Below, in pieces: positions 22,996 through 31,789 of a stretch of DNA of 64,000 bases. Under the pieces are notes generated by a model that did not search any database, was not told where the DNA came from, and saw only the letters and a program-made list of their open reading frames with translations. The translations under genes and the position numbers were made by a program. The stretch comes from Ceratopteris richardii (lineage: Eukaryota > Streptophyta > Polypodiopsida > Polypodiales > Pteridaceae), in contig CM035407.1 of assembly GCA_020310875.1 (NCBI GenBank), positions 224,613,045 to 224,677,044 of the forward strand, in the 5' to 3' direction. Each line of letters starts with the position of its first letter. Position 1 is the first letter of the stretch.

Positions 22996-24211
22996 TCACC
23001 TTTCTTTTCTATCCTTTTTGGAGCCCTCACCTCTACTCTTATTCTTTGGCCCATGCTTCAATGGGGAGTGAATAGGAAACCCTTTCTTCTTTTTTTTTAG
23101 ACTTCTTTTTATCTGGTGTGGTGGTGGAGGTGAGTCTGGATCATAAGGGCATGTTGCATGTTTCATAATAGCATTTATTGCTCTCTCCAAGCATCAGGAT
23201 AGTCTGACAAGCTTAACTCAGGATTGTAAAACCTGCTCTCCAAGAATCTTACTGCATTTTCAATCACTCTCCAGCCACATGAGGTGTTGTCTTTCTGTAA
23301 TGGAACATGTATTTGAATGTATCCAAACCTTTTTTCTTCATTCAATTTAGGAATTCTTGGAATGTTTTGATCAATATGCATTTTGAGACGCTTAGCAGCA
23401 CTACAAGGTAAACTTAAATTCAAAATGGATGGCAAGGCTTTAAACTCACAACAAAATATATGGAAAGGCTTACACTTCAGAGTTCCCATGTTGTGAATGG
23501 AGAGAATTCCTTGTTGTCTTCTTTGTCCTAGCCATAACCTACAAAAAAAAATATTATTGTCATCAGATAAATATGACTTTCACTAGAGAGAAATAGATCA
23601 TGGATCAATAAGGATTAATATTAGGACATGGATCAATCATAGAAAAAAAGATTACATCCTTCATATTTGTAATGTCTTGTATCCCTTTGGGCAACAAATA
23701 TGTGTATCTGTGTACATTCATGAGTAATAAGCTTTGAAAAGAAATATATTTAATCCTTCTTGAGTCTTTTGAATGAACTTGGCTCTAGCAAGTCTCCTCT
23801 ATATCTGAGGTACTCTTTTCTTCTATAGCCAACAATACTTTTAACATGTGACACCCTTGCAGCCATTGCATAGCTTGAGTAACAAAGGAAGTAGCCTGCC
23901 CTTGAAGCATTGAATCCTAGGGCATATCCAAAAATTCTAAATGCAACTGTTCTTTCAAGTAGCAAAACTCTATATGCATTAATGGGTATTGAAGTAAAAC
24001 CCATGTATCTTGAAAGAGTCCTCAAGGAGAATAGTGCAAAATCTGCCTCTTCACTACATTGCTTATGAATAACACAAAATAATTTTGGATTCAGTTTTGG
24101 AAGACATTGGATCATTGAAAGAATATCCATCTTTGTATTTCCTTTCTCCTCTATGGTTTTCCTTGTTCCCTTCCCCGTACCAATGTAGTTGTCTTCATCC
24201 AATATAGGCAA
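22996..24211 (-). pseudogene. Gene U, left copy: unrecognised gene with a Ulp1/C48-like Q-x6-C-G block
   Basis: Read leftwards. Exon A starts after acceptor CCCATAG at 24212. It encodes about 150 residues with FALFSLRTLSRYMGFTSIP and GYFLCYSSYAMAARVSHVKS, and stops at 23750; I do not recognise it. A second exon opens after acceptor TTTTTGTAG at 23539. It runs through LPSILNLSLPCSAAKRLKMH to IQIHVPLQKDNTSCGWRVIE (about 23320-23260). The spacing Gln-x6-Cys-Gly, preceded by a hydrophobic strand, is what the catalytic glutamine and cysteine of C48 (Ulp1/SENP) and adenain-like proteases look like. The upstream His-Asp pair is not evident, so the match is partial. A 16-base gap relative to the right copy shifts the frame at 23185. 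The remaining C-terminus is Lys/Arg-rich (23190-22996). Plant Mutator-like elements are known to carry Ulp1-like genes, which is one possible origin. Confidence 0.45.
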
Positions 24212-24306
24212 CTATGGGAAAAATTGAAAACCTAGGTCAGAAAAAGTCCAAGGAAACTTTTCAAGTCATAGAAATAACTGGAAACTCAAGTAGAAACAAA
24301 GCATGA

Positions 24307-24379
24307 GACACGACCGATCCAAGCAATTAGGTTCATCAGAGAATATCGGATGGGCCTAATTGCTTGCATCGATCATGTT
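24307..24379. repeat. Hairpin H3 (73 bp)
   Basis: GACACGACCGATCCAAGCAA pairs with TTGCTTGCATCGATCATGTT. It lies between gene U exon A and the spacer promoter; mirrored by 26258-26325. Confidence 0.8.
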
Positions 24380-24501
24380 TGATTTCTCATCCTTAACTTT
24401 ATAGAAACATATAATTAATGTTGAAAATAATATTTATACACACATTAAGTTGTTCTATATGGAGCATTCATTCATATAACTATAAATACGATACTTGATT
24501 G

Positions 24502-24567
24502 GACACGACCAATTCAAGGCCCATCAAGGAAGCTTGGATGGTCCTAATCGCTTGAATTGGTCATCTC
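24502..24567. repeat. Hairpin H4 (66 bp, shortened arm)
   Basis: GACACGACCAATTCAAGG pairs with CGCTTGAATTGGTCATCTC. The left arm has lost the GCGATTAGG portion. The CAATTC/GAATTG change is matched on both arms, a compensatory difference from the family consensus. Its right-arm counterpart survives only as a half at 26234-26257. Confidence 0.7.
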
Positions 24568-24749
24568 CAAAGGAGGTCGTCTAAAAGCTTAGATTGCATG
24601 TGAACTTTTGTATCTTATTATTGGTTAAGAATTTGGAGAGAATAATACTACCATTGTGTCCGGAACGTGCCAAAACCCTAAGATTGACTGTCTATTTGCA
24701 TGATTTTGATACCCAGAAGTCTTGATAAGCCTTTTGGTATTGATTTCTA

Positions 24750-24822
24750 GACACGACCGATGCAAGCGATTAGGCCCATCCAACATTTCCAGATGAGCTT
24801 AATCGCTTGCATTGGTCATGTC
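24750..24822. repeat. Hairpin H5 (73 bp)
   Basis: GACACGACCGATGCAAGCGA pairs with TCGCTTGCATTGGTCATGTC, close to the family consensus. Mirror partner of H8 at 25979-26051. Confidence 0.82.
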
Positions 24823-25013
24823 CTAGATTCATGCACAAATAGGCTCATCAAGACCTCTCAATATTAGAATCATGCAAAATAAGCTAGTCAAAGGTGGGTC
24901 AAATGCATATAATCAGTTGTATCAGTCGTATCGGGTATGAAGCACAAGTATGCATGGGTGATGAAGAGAGAAATTCTATGAAGGTTGAAAATGTGAAATG
25001 GTGAAGGGGACTC

Positions 25014-25240
25014 GTATTTATAGTTGAGGAGGATCGGGTAACTGTCACATGACATGGACCAATAAGCGAGTGCCACATGGCAAAAGAGCGTTGGGAATCA
25101 CAACAGCTAGATGACATGGCCCACTCAAATGATGCCACATGGCATTGTAACGTTGGGATTCGCAACGGCTAGATGACATGAACCAATCACAGACTGCCAC
25201 ATGCCACCAACAGTCAACTCATTCCAGAGACCTATTTAAG
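25014..25240. promoter_or_regulatory. Putative bidirectional promoter between the two U genes
   Basis: The minus strand reads CTATAAATAC at 25023-25014, pointing to the left U copy. The plus strand reads CTATTTAAGC at 25232-25241, pointing to the right U copy. Between them are CCAAT boxes at 25059-25063 and 25183-25187 and three TGCCACATG(G/C) motifs containing the E-box CACATG. The two presumed start sites are about 210 bases apart. Inferred from sequence only. Confidence 0.5.
25051..25206 (+). repeat. 62-bp tandem repeat, 2.5 copies
   Basis: Units at 25051-25112, 25113-25174 and a partial 25175-25206. Each starts GACATG, then TGCCACATG, and the first two continue to CGTTGGGA and GCTAGAT. 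Confidence 0.85.
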
Positions 25241-25386
25241 CTCCTCTATTCACTTTTTTTCTTTTTTTTGTGAACTCCTTGCTACCACCGACTTGCCATT
25301 GTTTGCGAGTTTTTACATCTTTTCAAAACTTTCCATAGACCACATTTTGTGTGAGGGTTTAGGGTCATCATGATCAATTATTTTAC

Positions 25387-25460
25387 AACATGACCGATAG
25401 AAGCGATTAGGGACATTCGGGGATTCCCGGATGACCCTAATCGCTTGCATCGGTCATGTT
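25387..25460. repeat. Hairpin H6 (74 bp, spacer)
   Basis: AACATGACCGATAGAAGCGA pairs with TCGCTTGCATCGGTCATGTT. The inner stem is TTAGGG / CCCTAA. It has no mirror copy because it lies in the spacer. Confidence 0.82.
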
Positions 25461-25547
25461 TCTTGAGTGCTTTGTGAAAGATTTCTAAATTAGTTTTTTT
25501 TATTTTTCAATTTGTTCCAAGATTTTAAACTCTTTTTTGTGCAAGTT

Positions 25548-25621
25548 AACACGACCAATACAAGCGATTAGGGACATCCGAGGACTTCGAGATGACCCTA
25601 GTTGCTTGCATCAATCGTGTT
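25548..25621. repeat. Hairpin H7 (74 bp, spacer)
   Basis: AACACGACCAATACAAGCGA pairs with TTGCTTGCATCAATCGTGTT. Second member of the spacer duplication. Confidence 0.82.
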
Positions 25622-25978
25622 TCTTGAGTGCTTTGTGAGAGCTTTTTTACATTAGTTTTTTTGCTTTTTAAATTTCTTCCAAGCTCAAACTCTTTTTTTT
25701 AATTCCTCTTCTTTGTCTTAGCCATAATCCTTAGATGTCCCTAATCACTTCATACCCAATACGACCGATGCAAGCGATTGCATGCGTTTGATCGACCTTT
25801 GACTAGCTTATTTCACTTCCATTGGTCATGAACTTCCCTATCTTACTATTGGCTGAGAATTTCAAGAAACTAATGCTACCATTGCATCCAGAACATGCCA
25901 AAACCCTAAGATTGACTGTCTATTTGCATTATTTTGATATCGAGAGGTCTTGATGAGCCTATTTGTGCATGAATCTAG

Positions 25979-26051
25979 GACATGACCAATGCAAGCGATT
26001 AGGCTCATCTAGAAATGTTGGATAGGCCTAATTGCTTGCATCGGTCGTGTC
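25979..26051. repeat. Hairpin H8 (73 bp)
   Basis: GACATGACCAATGCAAGCGA pairs with TTGCTTGCATCGGTCGTGTC. Right-arm partner of H5. Confidence 0.82.
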
Positions 26052-26233
26052 TGGAAATCAATACAAAAAGCCTTATCAAGACCTCCGGGTATCGAAATCA
26101 TGCAAATAGACAGCCAATCTTAGGGTTTTGGCACGTTTCGGATGCAATGGTTGCATTATTTTCTCCAATTTTGTAACCAATAATAAGATACAAAAGTTCA
26201 CATGCAATCTAGGCTTCAAGATGACCTCCTTTG

Positions 26234-26325
26234 GACATGACCAATTCAAGTGATTAGGACCGATGCAAGCGATTAGGCCCATCCAATATTCTCTGATGAC
26301 CCTAATCGCTTGGATTGGTTGTGTC
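26234..26325. repeat. Compound hairpin H9 (half-site plus 68-bp hairpin)
   Basis: The half-site GACATGACCAATTCAAGTGA (26234-26253) corresponds to H4. It is directly followed by a hairpin, GACCGATGCAAGCGATTAGG to CCTAATCGCTTGGATTGGTT, corresponding to H3. The left arm has about 120 bases between H3 and H4, so a deletion fused them here. Confidence 0.75.
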
Positions 26326-26420
26326 TCATGCTTTGTTTCTGCTTGTGTTTCCAGTTATTTCTATGACTTTAAAAGTTTCCTTGGAATTTTTCTGACCTAG
26401 GTTTTCAATTTTTTCCATAG

Positions 26421-27640
26421 TTATCTATATTGGATGAAGACAACTACATTGGCAAGGGGAAGGGAACAAGGAAAACCATAGAGGAGAAAGGAAAGACAAA
26501 GATGGATATTTATTCAATGATCCACTATCTTCCAAAATTGAATCCAAAATTATTTTGTGTTATTCATAAGCAATATAGTGAAGAGGCAAATTTTGCACTA
26601 TTCTCCTTGAGGACTCTTTCAAGATACATGGGTTTTACTTCAATACCCTTTAATGCATACAGAGTTTTGCTACTTGAAAGAATAGCTCCATTTAGAATTT
26701 TTGGATATGCCCTAGGATTCAATGCTTCAAGGGCAGGCTACTTCCTTTGTTACTCAAGCTATGCAATGGTTGCAGGGGTGTCACATGTTAAAAGTATTGT
26801 TGGCTACAGGAGAAAAGAGTACCTCAGATATAGAGGAGATTTGCTAGAGCCAAGTTCATTCAAAAGACTCAAGACGGATTAAGTATATTTCTTTTCAAAG
26901 CTTATTACTCATGAAATGTACATAGATACACATATTTATTGCCCAAGGGGGTACAAGACATTGCAAATATGAAGGATGTAATCTTTTTTTGTGTAATTGA
27001 TCCATGTCCTAATATTAACATCGATCCATAATCTGTTTTTGTCTAGTGAAAGTCCTATTTATCTGATGATAATAATCTTTTTTTTTGTAGGTTATGGATA
27101 GGACAAAGAAGACAGCAAGGAATTCTCTCCAATCACAACATGGAAACTCCGAAGTGTAAGCCTTGCCATACGTTTTGTTGTGTTCTATTTTAAAGCCTTG
27201 CCATCCATTTTAAATTTAAGTTTACCTTGCAGTGCTGCTAAGCTTCTCAAAATGCATATTGATCAAAACATTCCAAGAATTCCTAAATTGAATGAAGAAC
27301 AAAGGTTTGGATACATTCAAATACATCTGCCATTACAGAAAGACAACACCTCATGTGGCTGGAGAGTGATTGAAAATGCAGTAAGGTTCTTGGAGAGCAG
27401 GTTTTACAATCCTGAGTTAAACTTGTCATACTATCCAGGTGCTTGGGTCATCTTGATCAAGGAGAGAGCAATAAATGCCATTATGAAACATGCAATATGC
27501 CCTTATGATCCAAACTCACCTCCACCACCACACCACATAAGAAGAAGTCTAAAGAAAAGAAGAAAGGGTTTCCTATTCACTCCCTAGTGAAGCATGGGCC
27601 AAAGAATAAGAGTAGAGGTGAGGGCTCCAAAAAGGACAGA
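26421..27640 (+). pseudogene. Gene U, right copy
   Basis: Counterpart of the left U gene in opposite orientation. Exon A (26421-26882, after acceptor CCATAG at 26420) encodes the same unrecognised domain, with FALFSLRTLSRYMGFTSIP and GYRRKEYLRYRGDLLEPSSF. The second exon opens at 27091 after a T-rich acceptor ending GTAG. A two-base difference near 27188 shifts its frame relative to the left copy. From 27180 the frame is open through HIDQNIPRIPKLNEE, the Q-x6-C-G block (PLQKDNTSCGWRV) and the region lost on the left, ending at 27587 in a basic tail (RRSLKKRRKG). Each copy therefore carries different lesions, and neither is obviously intact. Family assignment is uncertain, as for the left copy. 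Confidence 0.45.
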
Positions 27641-27941
27641 AAAGAAGGGTGAAACATTATATTTTTGAAATGTAAGATTGTAATCTAATATGTAACCAAC
27701 ACATGTTGGAAGATTTATTGATGTACAAATTTTATGTAATTATGCTAGTCTTCATCTGGAAGATGGTCATTGTAACTATATTTATATGCCTTGAGTAATG
27801 TAATGTTGCATTGATCCTCTTGAGAACTAAGCAAAATTGACTTCATTGCATGGTTCAAGAAAAATTGAATTGGTCCTATCATGTTGAAAAGTTATTCATG
27901 TTGAAAAGTTAAAATGTGTGAAGAGGATGGAGACGTTTTTA

Positions 27942-28016
27942 TGACATGACCGATGCAAGCAATATGGGCAATCGGACAATTTCGGATGGCTCATATCGCT
28001 TGTATCGATCGTGTCA
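27942..28016. repeat. Hairpin H10 (75 bp)
   Basis: TGACATGACCGATGCAAGCA pairs with CGCTTGTATCGATCGTGTCA. Outer subfamily with ATATGGGC inner stem; right-arm partner of H2. Confidence 0.82.
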
Positions 28017-28019
28017 TCC

Positions 28020-28745
28020 ACTCTTTTCCATTTTGTCATACCATCCATTTTGTCATATGCAAGTTCATGTATAATCATTGCACCATTGAAACCTCATCAA
28101 AATGTTGAAATTAATCAAAAAAATTTCCAATATGAATATAGTCCATAAAAATCCATAATTGAAGTGATGTAATGAGTCACATTCTTAGTTACCATCCTGC
28201 AAAGGAAAATCAATGGAAGTATGGAAAAAGGTTCTAAAAGGGGAGATATATTATGTAAGAATTTCTTGGTTTATATTCTTGAATCACCTATAATTTACTC
28301 ATGCAAGTTCCTTTATAATCATTGCACAATAGAAACCTCATCAAAATCTTGAAATTAAACAAAAAAATGCCAATATGAATGTAGTCCTTAAAAAGACATA
28401 ATTGAAGTGATGTAATCAGTCACATTCTTAGTCACCATCCTATAGAAAAGTTAAATGTGAAGAGGATAGAGAAGTTTTTATGACATGACCGATGCAAGCG
28501 ATATGGGCAATCAGAGAATTTCGGATGGCCCATATCGCTTGTATCGGTCGTGTCATCCAATCTTTTCCATTTTGTCATACCATCCATTTTGTCATATGCA
28601 AGTTCTTATATAATCATTGCACCATTGAAACCTCCTTAGAATCTTGAAATTAAACAAAAAAATGCCAATATTAATAGAGTCCATAAAAAGACATAATTGA
28701 AGTGATGTAATCAGTCACATTCTTAGTCACCATCCTGCAAAGAAA
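28020..28745. repeat. Right-arm set of the internal direct repeats
   Basis: Complement of the 21905-22740 repeats: AGTCACATTCTTAGTCACCATCCT-like phrases recur near 28170, 28420 and 28710, with AATGCCAATAT...AATAGAGTCC/GTAGTCC between. Confidence 0.65.
28481..28555. repeat. Hairpin H11 (75 bp)
   Basis: TGACATGACCGATGCAAGCG pairs with CGCTTGTATCGGTCGTGTCA. One of the best-paired members; right-arm partner of H1. Confidence 0.84.
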
Positions 28746-28790
28746 AATCAATGGAAGTTTGAAAAAAAGCTTCTTAAAGAAGGAGACTTG

Positions 28791-29646
28791 TTACAATCTA
28801 AAGGGTTGGAACTTGATCACCCTGGGTGGCAGGCAAGTTATGCAAGATACTGTTTTCTCTGATCTAATGTTAACTAATGCATCATCAATTGAGAATCTGA
28901 ACTGTGATGATGCCTCATTAAGGTATTCTAGGAGCTCCCTTACATTTCTGAATTTCCAATTTGCAGTGATAATTATTTTTGTAGATTGAAAATCTGGATG
29001 AATCGGTACTTCTGGACAGCTCTCCTCTGAATCCAAGCTATCCAAAGTCCAAGCTCTTTTGTACATTACCTGTATTTTGTAGAAGCTTTGGATCTTTTCT
29101 TAGATGAACATCGCCACCATGAAATCCCATTTTTGAAAGTAGAGATTCACATTTTTTAATGAAAATCCCTCTAATATAGTGTGTTTTGTAAATAGTTTAT
29201 GTATTGCAGATAATTCCTTGAAATCTCCTAGAGCCTTGAATGATAGCCTTGTAAACCATCCTTACCATCTCCTACAAATCTAATTACATCATGAATATTA
29301 TAAAAAGGGGGATACCTTCCAATTTGTGGATCAATTGGATAAACAAATCCATTTGCCCATATGTCGATATGTTTCTTGCCTTCTTTCTACAATCCATCGA
29401 CTTCAGAATGTTGAAGAGCCCTTTGACATACCTTTCTTGTCATTGCATACTGCGAGCTGCACTGTTGATATGGAACTTATCACAATGATTTTGGCTAGTT
29501 GAAGCTGAGTGAGAGTTCTTGTGTTGAGGTTCTCCATGATCTACTACGAAGAGTGACGGAAAAGTATCTAAAATGACATGAAAGAGAGAAACAAGCCTGC
29601 TATGGAAACTAGAGTAAAAAAAGTGCGAAACGTCATAAGCACACAT
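28791..29646 (-). pseudogene. Gene X, right copy
   Basis: Read leftwards. A frame from 29646 (MCAYDVSHFF) continues to about 29440. The middle (29440-29070) has several stops but runs such as YVKGLFNILKSMDCRKKARN and GQMDLFIQLIHKLEGIP. The last block, 29066-28791, is open and contains IIITANWKFRNVRELLEYLN and ends KFQPFRL*. Only this last block is shared with the left copy; the upstream sequences of the two X genes differ. No family recognised. Confidence 0.4.
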
Positions 29647-29876
29647 TATATAGGTCCGTGAAGAAGAGGAAAATTCAAATTTTCATGAACGTGCGATAAA
29701 ACTTCGAGGCATAAGATATCACACATACTTTTCATGATTATTACACGAGTTTCTCTCTCTTCAAAATTTGCACAAGATACGTTTTAAATGCGCTTACACG
29801 GAATTTTTTAAAATGATTTGACAACTTTAATCCAGATTAAGCACAACTAATTGAAATCCTTACACGGCCCTTTTTT

Positions 29877-29896
29877 GGCCGTTTTTCACCCTAATG
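29877..29896 (-). repeat. Right terminal inverted repeat, 20 bp
   Basis: GGCCGTTTTTCACCCTAATG, the exact complement of 20503-20522. The next block, CCCTTTTTTGGCC, partly extends the match inward. Confidence 0.6.
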
Positions 29897-29917
29897 TTTC
29901 TAATTCATTTACTATTT

Positions 29918-30623
29918 TTACAAAAACGTCGCTTTCTAAGCGATCTACTATTTTTATAAAAATATCTAAAATACTATGTTTTATCTATCTTCAAAAATAT
30001 TTTAATAAATCCATGTGGGTTCAATCCCTCATGCTTTTTCACTTATTAAATCAAAACAGAATCATATTAAAAACCTCAAAACATTACAATTCATATAAAA
30101 TTCCATTATTTCATAAGGTGTGCATCCTATAACATTCCATAAATCAGGACCCCTCCTCAAGTGTGCATCCGATTATACGCAAAATTGAGTTTTATTAATA
30201 AAAAGACGATCCCTTTTTGGAATAATGCAAATCAGCCTTGAACTTATTTATTGAAATTCCAATATAAAGATCTTACGTAGATAACGAAAACTTGGAAAAA
30301 GCATACTACAAAAAAGTTTTTCAAAAAAAATCAGATCACACCATGCTTTCCTCTTTTTCAGTTTTTGTTTCTTAACATGAAATTCTTAGCTTTTGAGTTC
30401 ACTCCCCAACGTGGGATTCGCGACGAGAAGAGATAAAGATCTCTTTCTCGTGGGTGATTTTTGTAATAAAGCAAGCATATCGTGTGCAAATCAATGCTAC
30501 ACATAAGTGTACATGTTCATGTTATTATCACCTTCAATCAATCAAGCTTGACAACGATGATGGTAGCAACAACTTGGAAGTAAGTCTTTGGATTCTATAT
30601 CTTCGCTTCACTTCACTTTGCCT
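29918..30623 (+). other. Head of unit 1, no gene
   Basis: AT-rich, matches 53815-54526 and 61250-61971. It includes CCATGTGGGTTCAATCCCTC, AATCAATCAAGCTTG and the run-up to the ATPase ATG. It may retain the 5' flank of the captured ATPase copy. Confidence 0.6.
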
Positions 30624-31539
30624 CCACTATGGGAGACCGTCAGCATCATCTTGCAAGCTCTAAACTCAGAGACCATTGATCTATAGAGAATACCCAAGTA
30701 CAAGGTCATTGAACATCTAAGATGCACCAAGGAAGGCTTGAGTATGGAGGAGGGTAGCAATAGGCTCAATGACTTCGGATACAATAAGCTCGAAGAGAAG
30801 CATGAGAGGAAGTTCTTGAAATTCCTTGGTTTTATGTGGAATCTGTTCTCAAGGGTTATGGAAGATGTTGTTATGGCAATCACATTGGCCAATGGTCCGT
30901 ACAAGGGAGGAAGTGCTCCATCTCATTGGGAGGATTTGTGGTGATTATGTTCTTGCTGCACATTAACTCTACCATCTCCTTCATTGAGGAAAATAATGTT
31001 GGAAATATTGCTGCTCCACTAATGGCAAGGCTTGCACCAAAGGCTAAGGTCTTTGGGATGGATGTTGGAGTGAACAAGAAGATGCTTCCATTCTTGTTCC
31101 GAGTGACATAATCGATATAAAGTTGGGTGAAACCATTGTAGTCGATGCTCGCATTTCGAGGGTGATCCTTTAAAATTTGACCAATCTACCCTCACAAGGG
31201 AGTTTTTTCCTATTACCAAGAACCCAAGAGATGAGGTATTTTCTGGCTCAACTTGTAAGCAGGGGGAGATTGAGGTAGTCATGATTGCCACTGATGCCCA
31301 CACTTTCTTAGATAAAGCCAGCCATCTGGTCGATTCCACTCATTAAGTCAACCAGTTTCAGAAGGTCTTGACCTCCATTGGAAATTTTTGCATCTACTCG
31401 ATTGCTAGAGGCATGATATGGAGATCATTGTCATGTACGCTATACAACAAAGAGCATACAATGAGGGGATCAACAACCTCTTGCTGTTGCTTATTGGTGG
31501 AATTCTGATTGCTATGCCTATCGTCCTTTTTGTTACCAT
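30624..31539 (+). pseudogene. Plasma-membrane H+-ATPase pseudogene, unit 1, part 1 (N-terminus to TM4)
   Basis: Translated in several frames it follows plant P3A H+-ATPases without introns: the N-terminal [31 protein letters not shown], the [14 protein letters not shown] region near TM2, and the actuator domain (LAPKAKV, then [10 protein letters not shown] with frameshifts). The conserved dephosphorylation loop, normally Thr-Gly-Glu-Ser, reads T-R-E-F here. STCKQGEIE follows, then [14 protein letters not shown] near TM4. The start context lacks about 14 bases present in units 2 and 3 (ATG at 30624). It is interrupted by Copia-5 at 31540. Confidence 0.85.
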
Positions 31540-31769
31540 TGTTGATATATTTAGGTAGTGATGTGTGTGAACACACTAGGACCACCGGGGCACTTTTTTC
31601 CCTCTTTAGGAGGTTTTTTCCCCCGGCTTGTATATACGCCTATTGCCCTAATGGGCTACTTATCTTTGTACATTCTCTAGTAATACATTTAGTATTGTGT
31701 GTTTATGCTCCAAGCTTCTTCTTCTTCCTTGTGCTGTTCGTGTGCTTCCGCAGACATCTATCTCCAACA
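31540..31769 (+). repeat. 5' LTR of Copia-5 (230 bp)
   Basis: TGTTGATATATTTAGG to ATCTCCAACA. A TATATA stretch at 31631 is a candidate core promoter. Confidence 0.93.
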
Positions 31770-31771
31770 AT

Positions 31772-31789
31772 TGGTATCAGAGCAGGTCG
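31772..31789 (+). other. Copia-5 primer binding site (tRNA-iMet type)
   Basis: TGGTATCAGAGCAGGTCG begins two bases after the LTR. Confidence 0.88.

Larger units (their letters stand above)
21585..24945 (+). repeat. Left arm of the long inverted repeat
   Basis: Runs from AAGCTTGGACTTTGGATAG to CGTATCGGGTATGAAG and is the reverse complement, with moderate divergence and small indels, of 25748-29056. Collinear landmarks are the ANWKFR block of gene X, hairpins at 22072 and 22615, the Q-x6-C-G block of gene U, exon A of U, and hairpins at 24307, 24502 and 24750. Confidence 0.88.
25387..25700 (+). repeat. 161-bp tandem duplication carrying hairpins H6 and H7
   Basis: 25387-25547 and 25548-25700 share the hairpin followed by TTCTTGAGTGCTTTGTGA, a TTAGTTTTTTT stretch, and TTCCAAG...AAACTCTTTTTT. 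The two hairpins have diverged at several positions. Confidence 0.8.
24946..25747. other. Spacer of the long inverted repeat
   Basis: An 0.8-kb region between the arms with no reading frame of substance. It holds a minus-strand TATA box, 2.5 tandem 62-bp repeats, a plus-strand TATTTAAG, and hairpins H6 and H7 in a 161-bp tandem duplication. Confidence 0.7.
25748..29056 (-). repeat. Right arm of the long inverted repeat
   Basis: Starts CTTCATACCCAATACGACC and ends near CTATCCAAAGTCCAAGCT. It is the inverted copy of 21585-24945, carrying all the same landmarks in reverse order. Confidence 0.88.
20503..29896. mobile_element. Unclassified 9.4-kb element built around a long inverted repeat
   Basis: The outer ends carry the same 20 bases in opposite orientation, CATTAGGGTGAAAAACGGCC at 20503-20522 and its complement at 29877-29896. 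Inside, 21585-24945 and 25748-29056 are inverted copies of one another about 3.3 kb long, separated by an 0.8-kb spacer. Each arm carries the same two gene sets: X, read toward the spacer, and U, read away from it. About eleven related hairpins occur only inside. Sequence between arms and termini (20523-21584 and 29057-29876) is not obviously shared. I found no transposase and no clear target duplication; if the terminus is taken as GGGTGAAA..., a TA dinucleotide flanks both ends. It could be a composite DNA transposon or an inverted duplication; the family is unknown. Confidence 0.6.

Noticed and set aside
22072-28555. CRISPR-like array from the regularly recurring hairpins
   Set aside because: Spacing is irregular (about 160 bases to over 1.5 kb), intervening sequence is duplicated between arms, and there is no cas gene; the context is a plant genome.
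20503-29896. Polinton/Maverick element, because of the protease-like motif and inverted termini
   Set aside because: No DNA polymerase B, integrase, packaging ATPase or capsid-like frame was found, and the termini are only 20 bases.
20503-29896. Standard Mutator, CACTA or hAT element
   Set aside because: I found no transposase, the termini do not match CACTA, and no convincing 9-, 3- or 8-base duplication flanks the ends.
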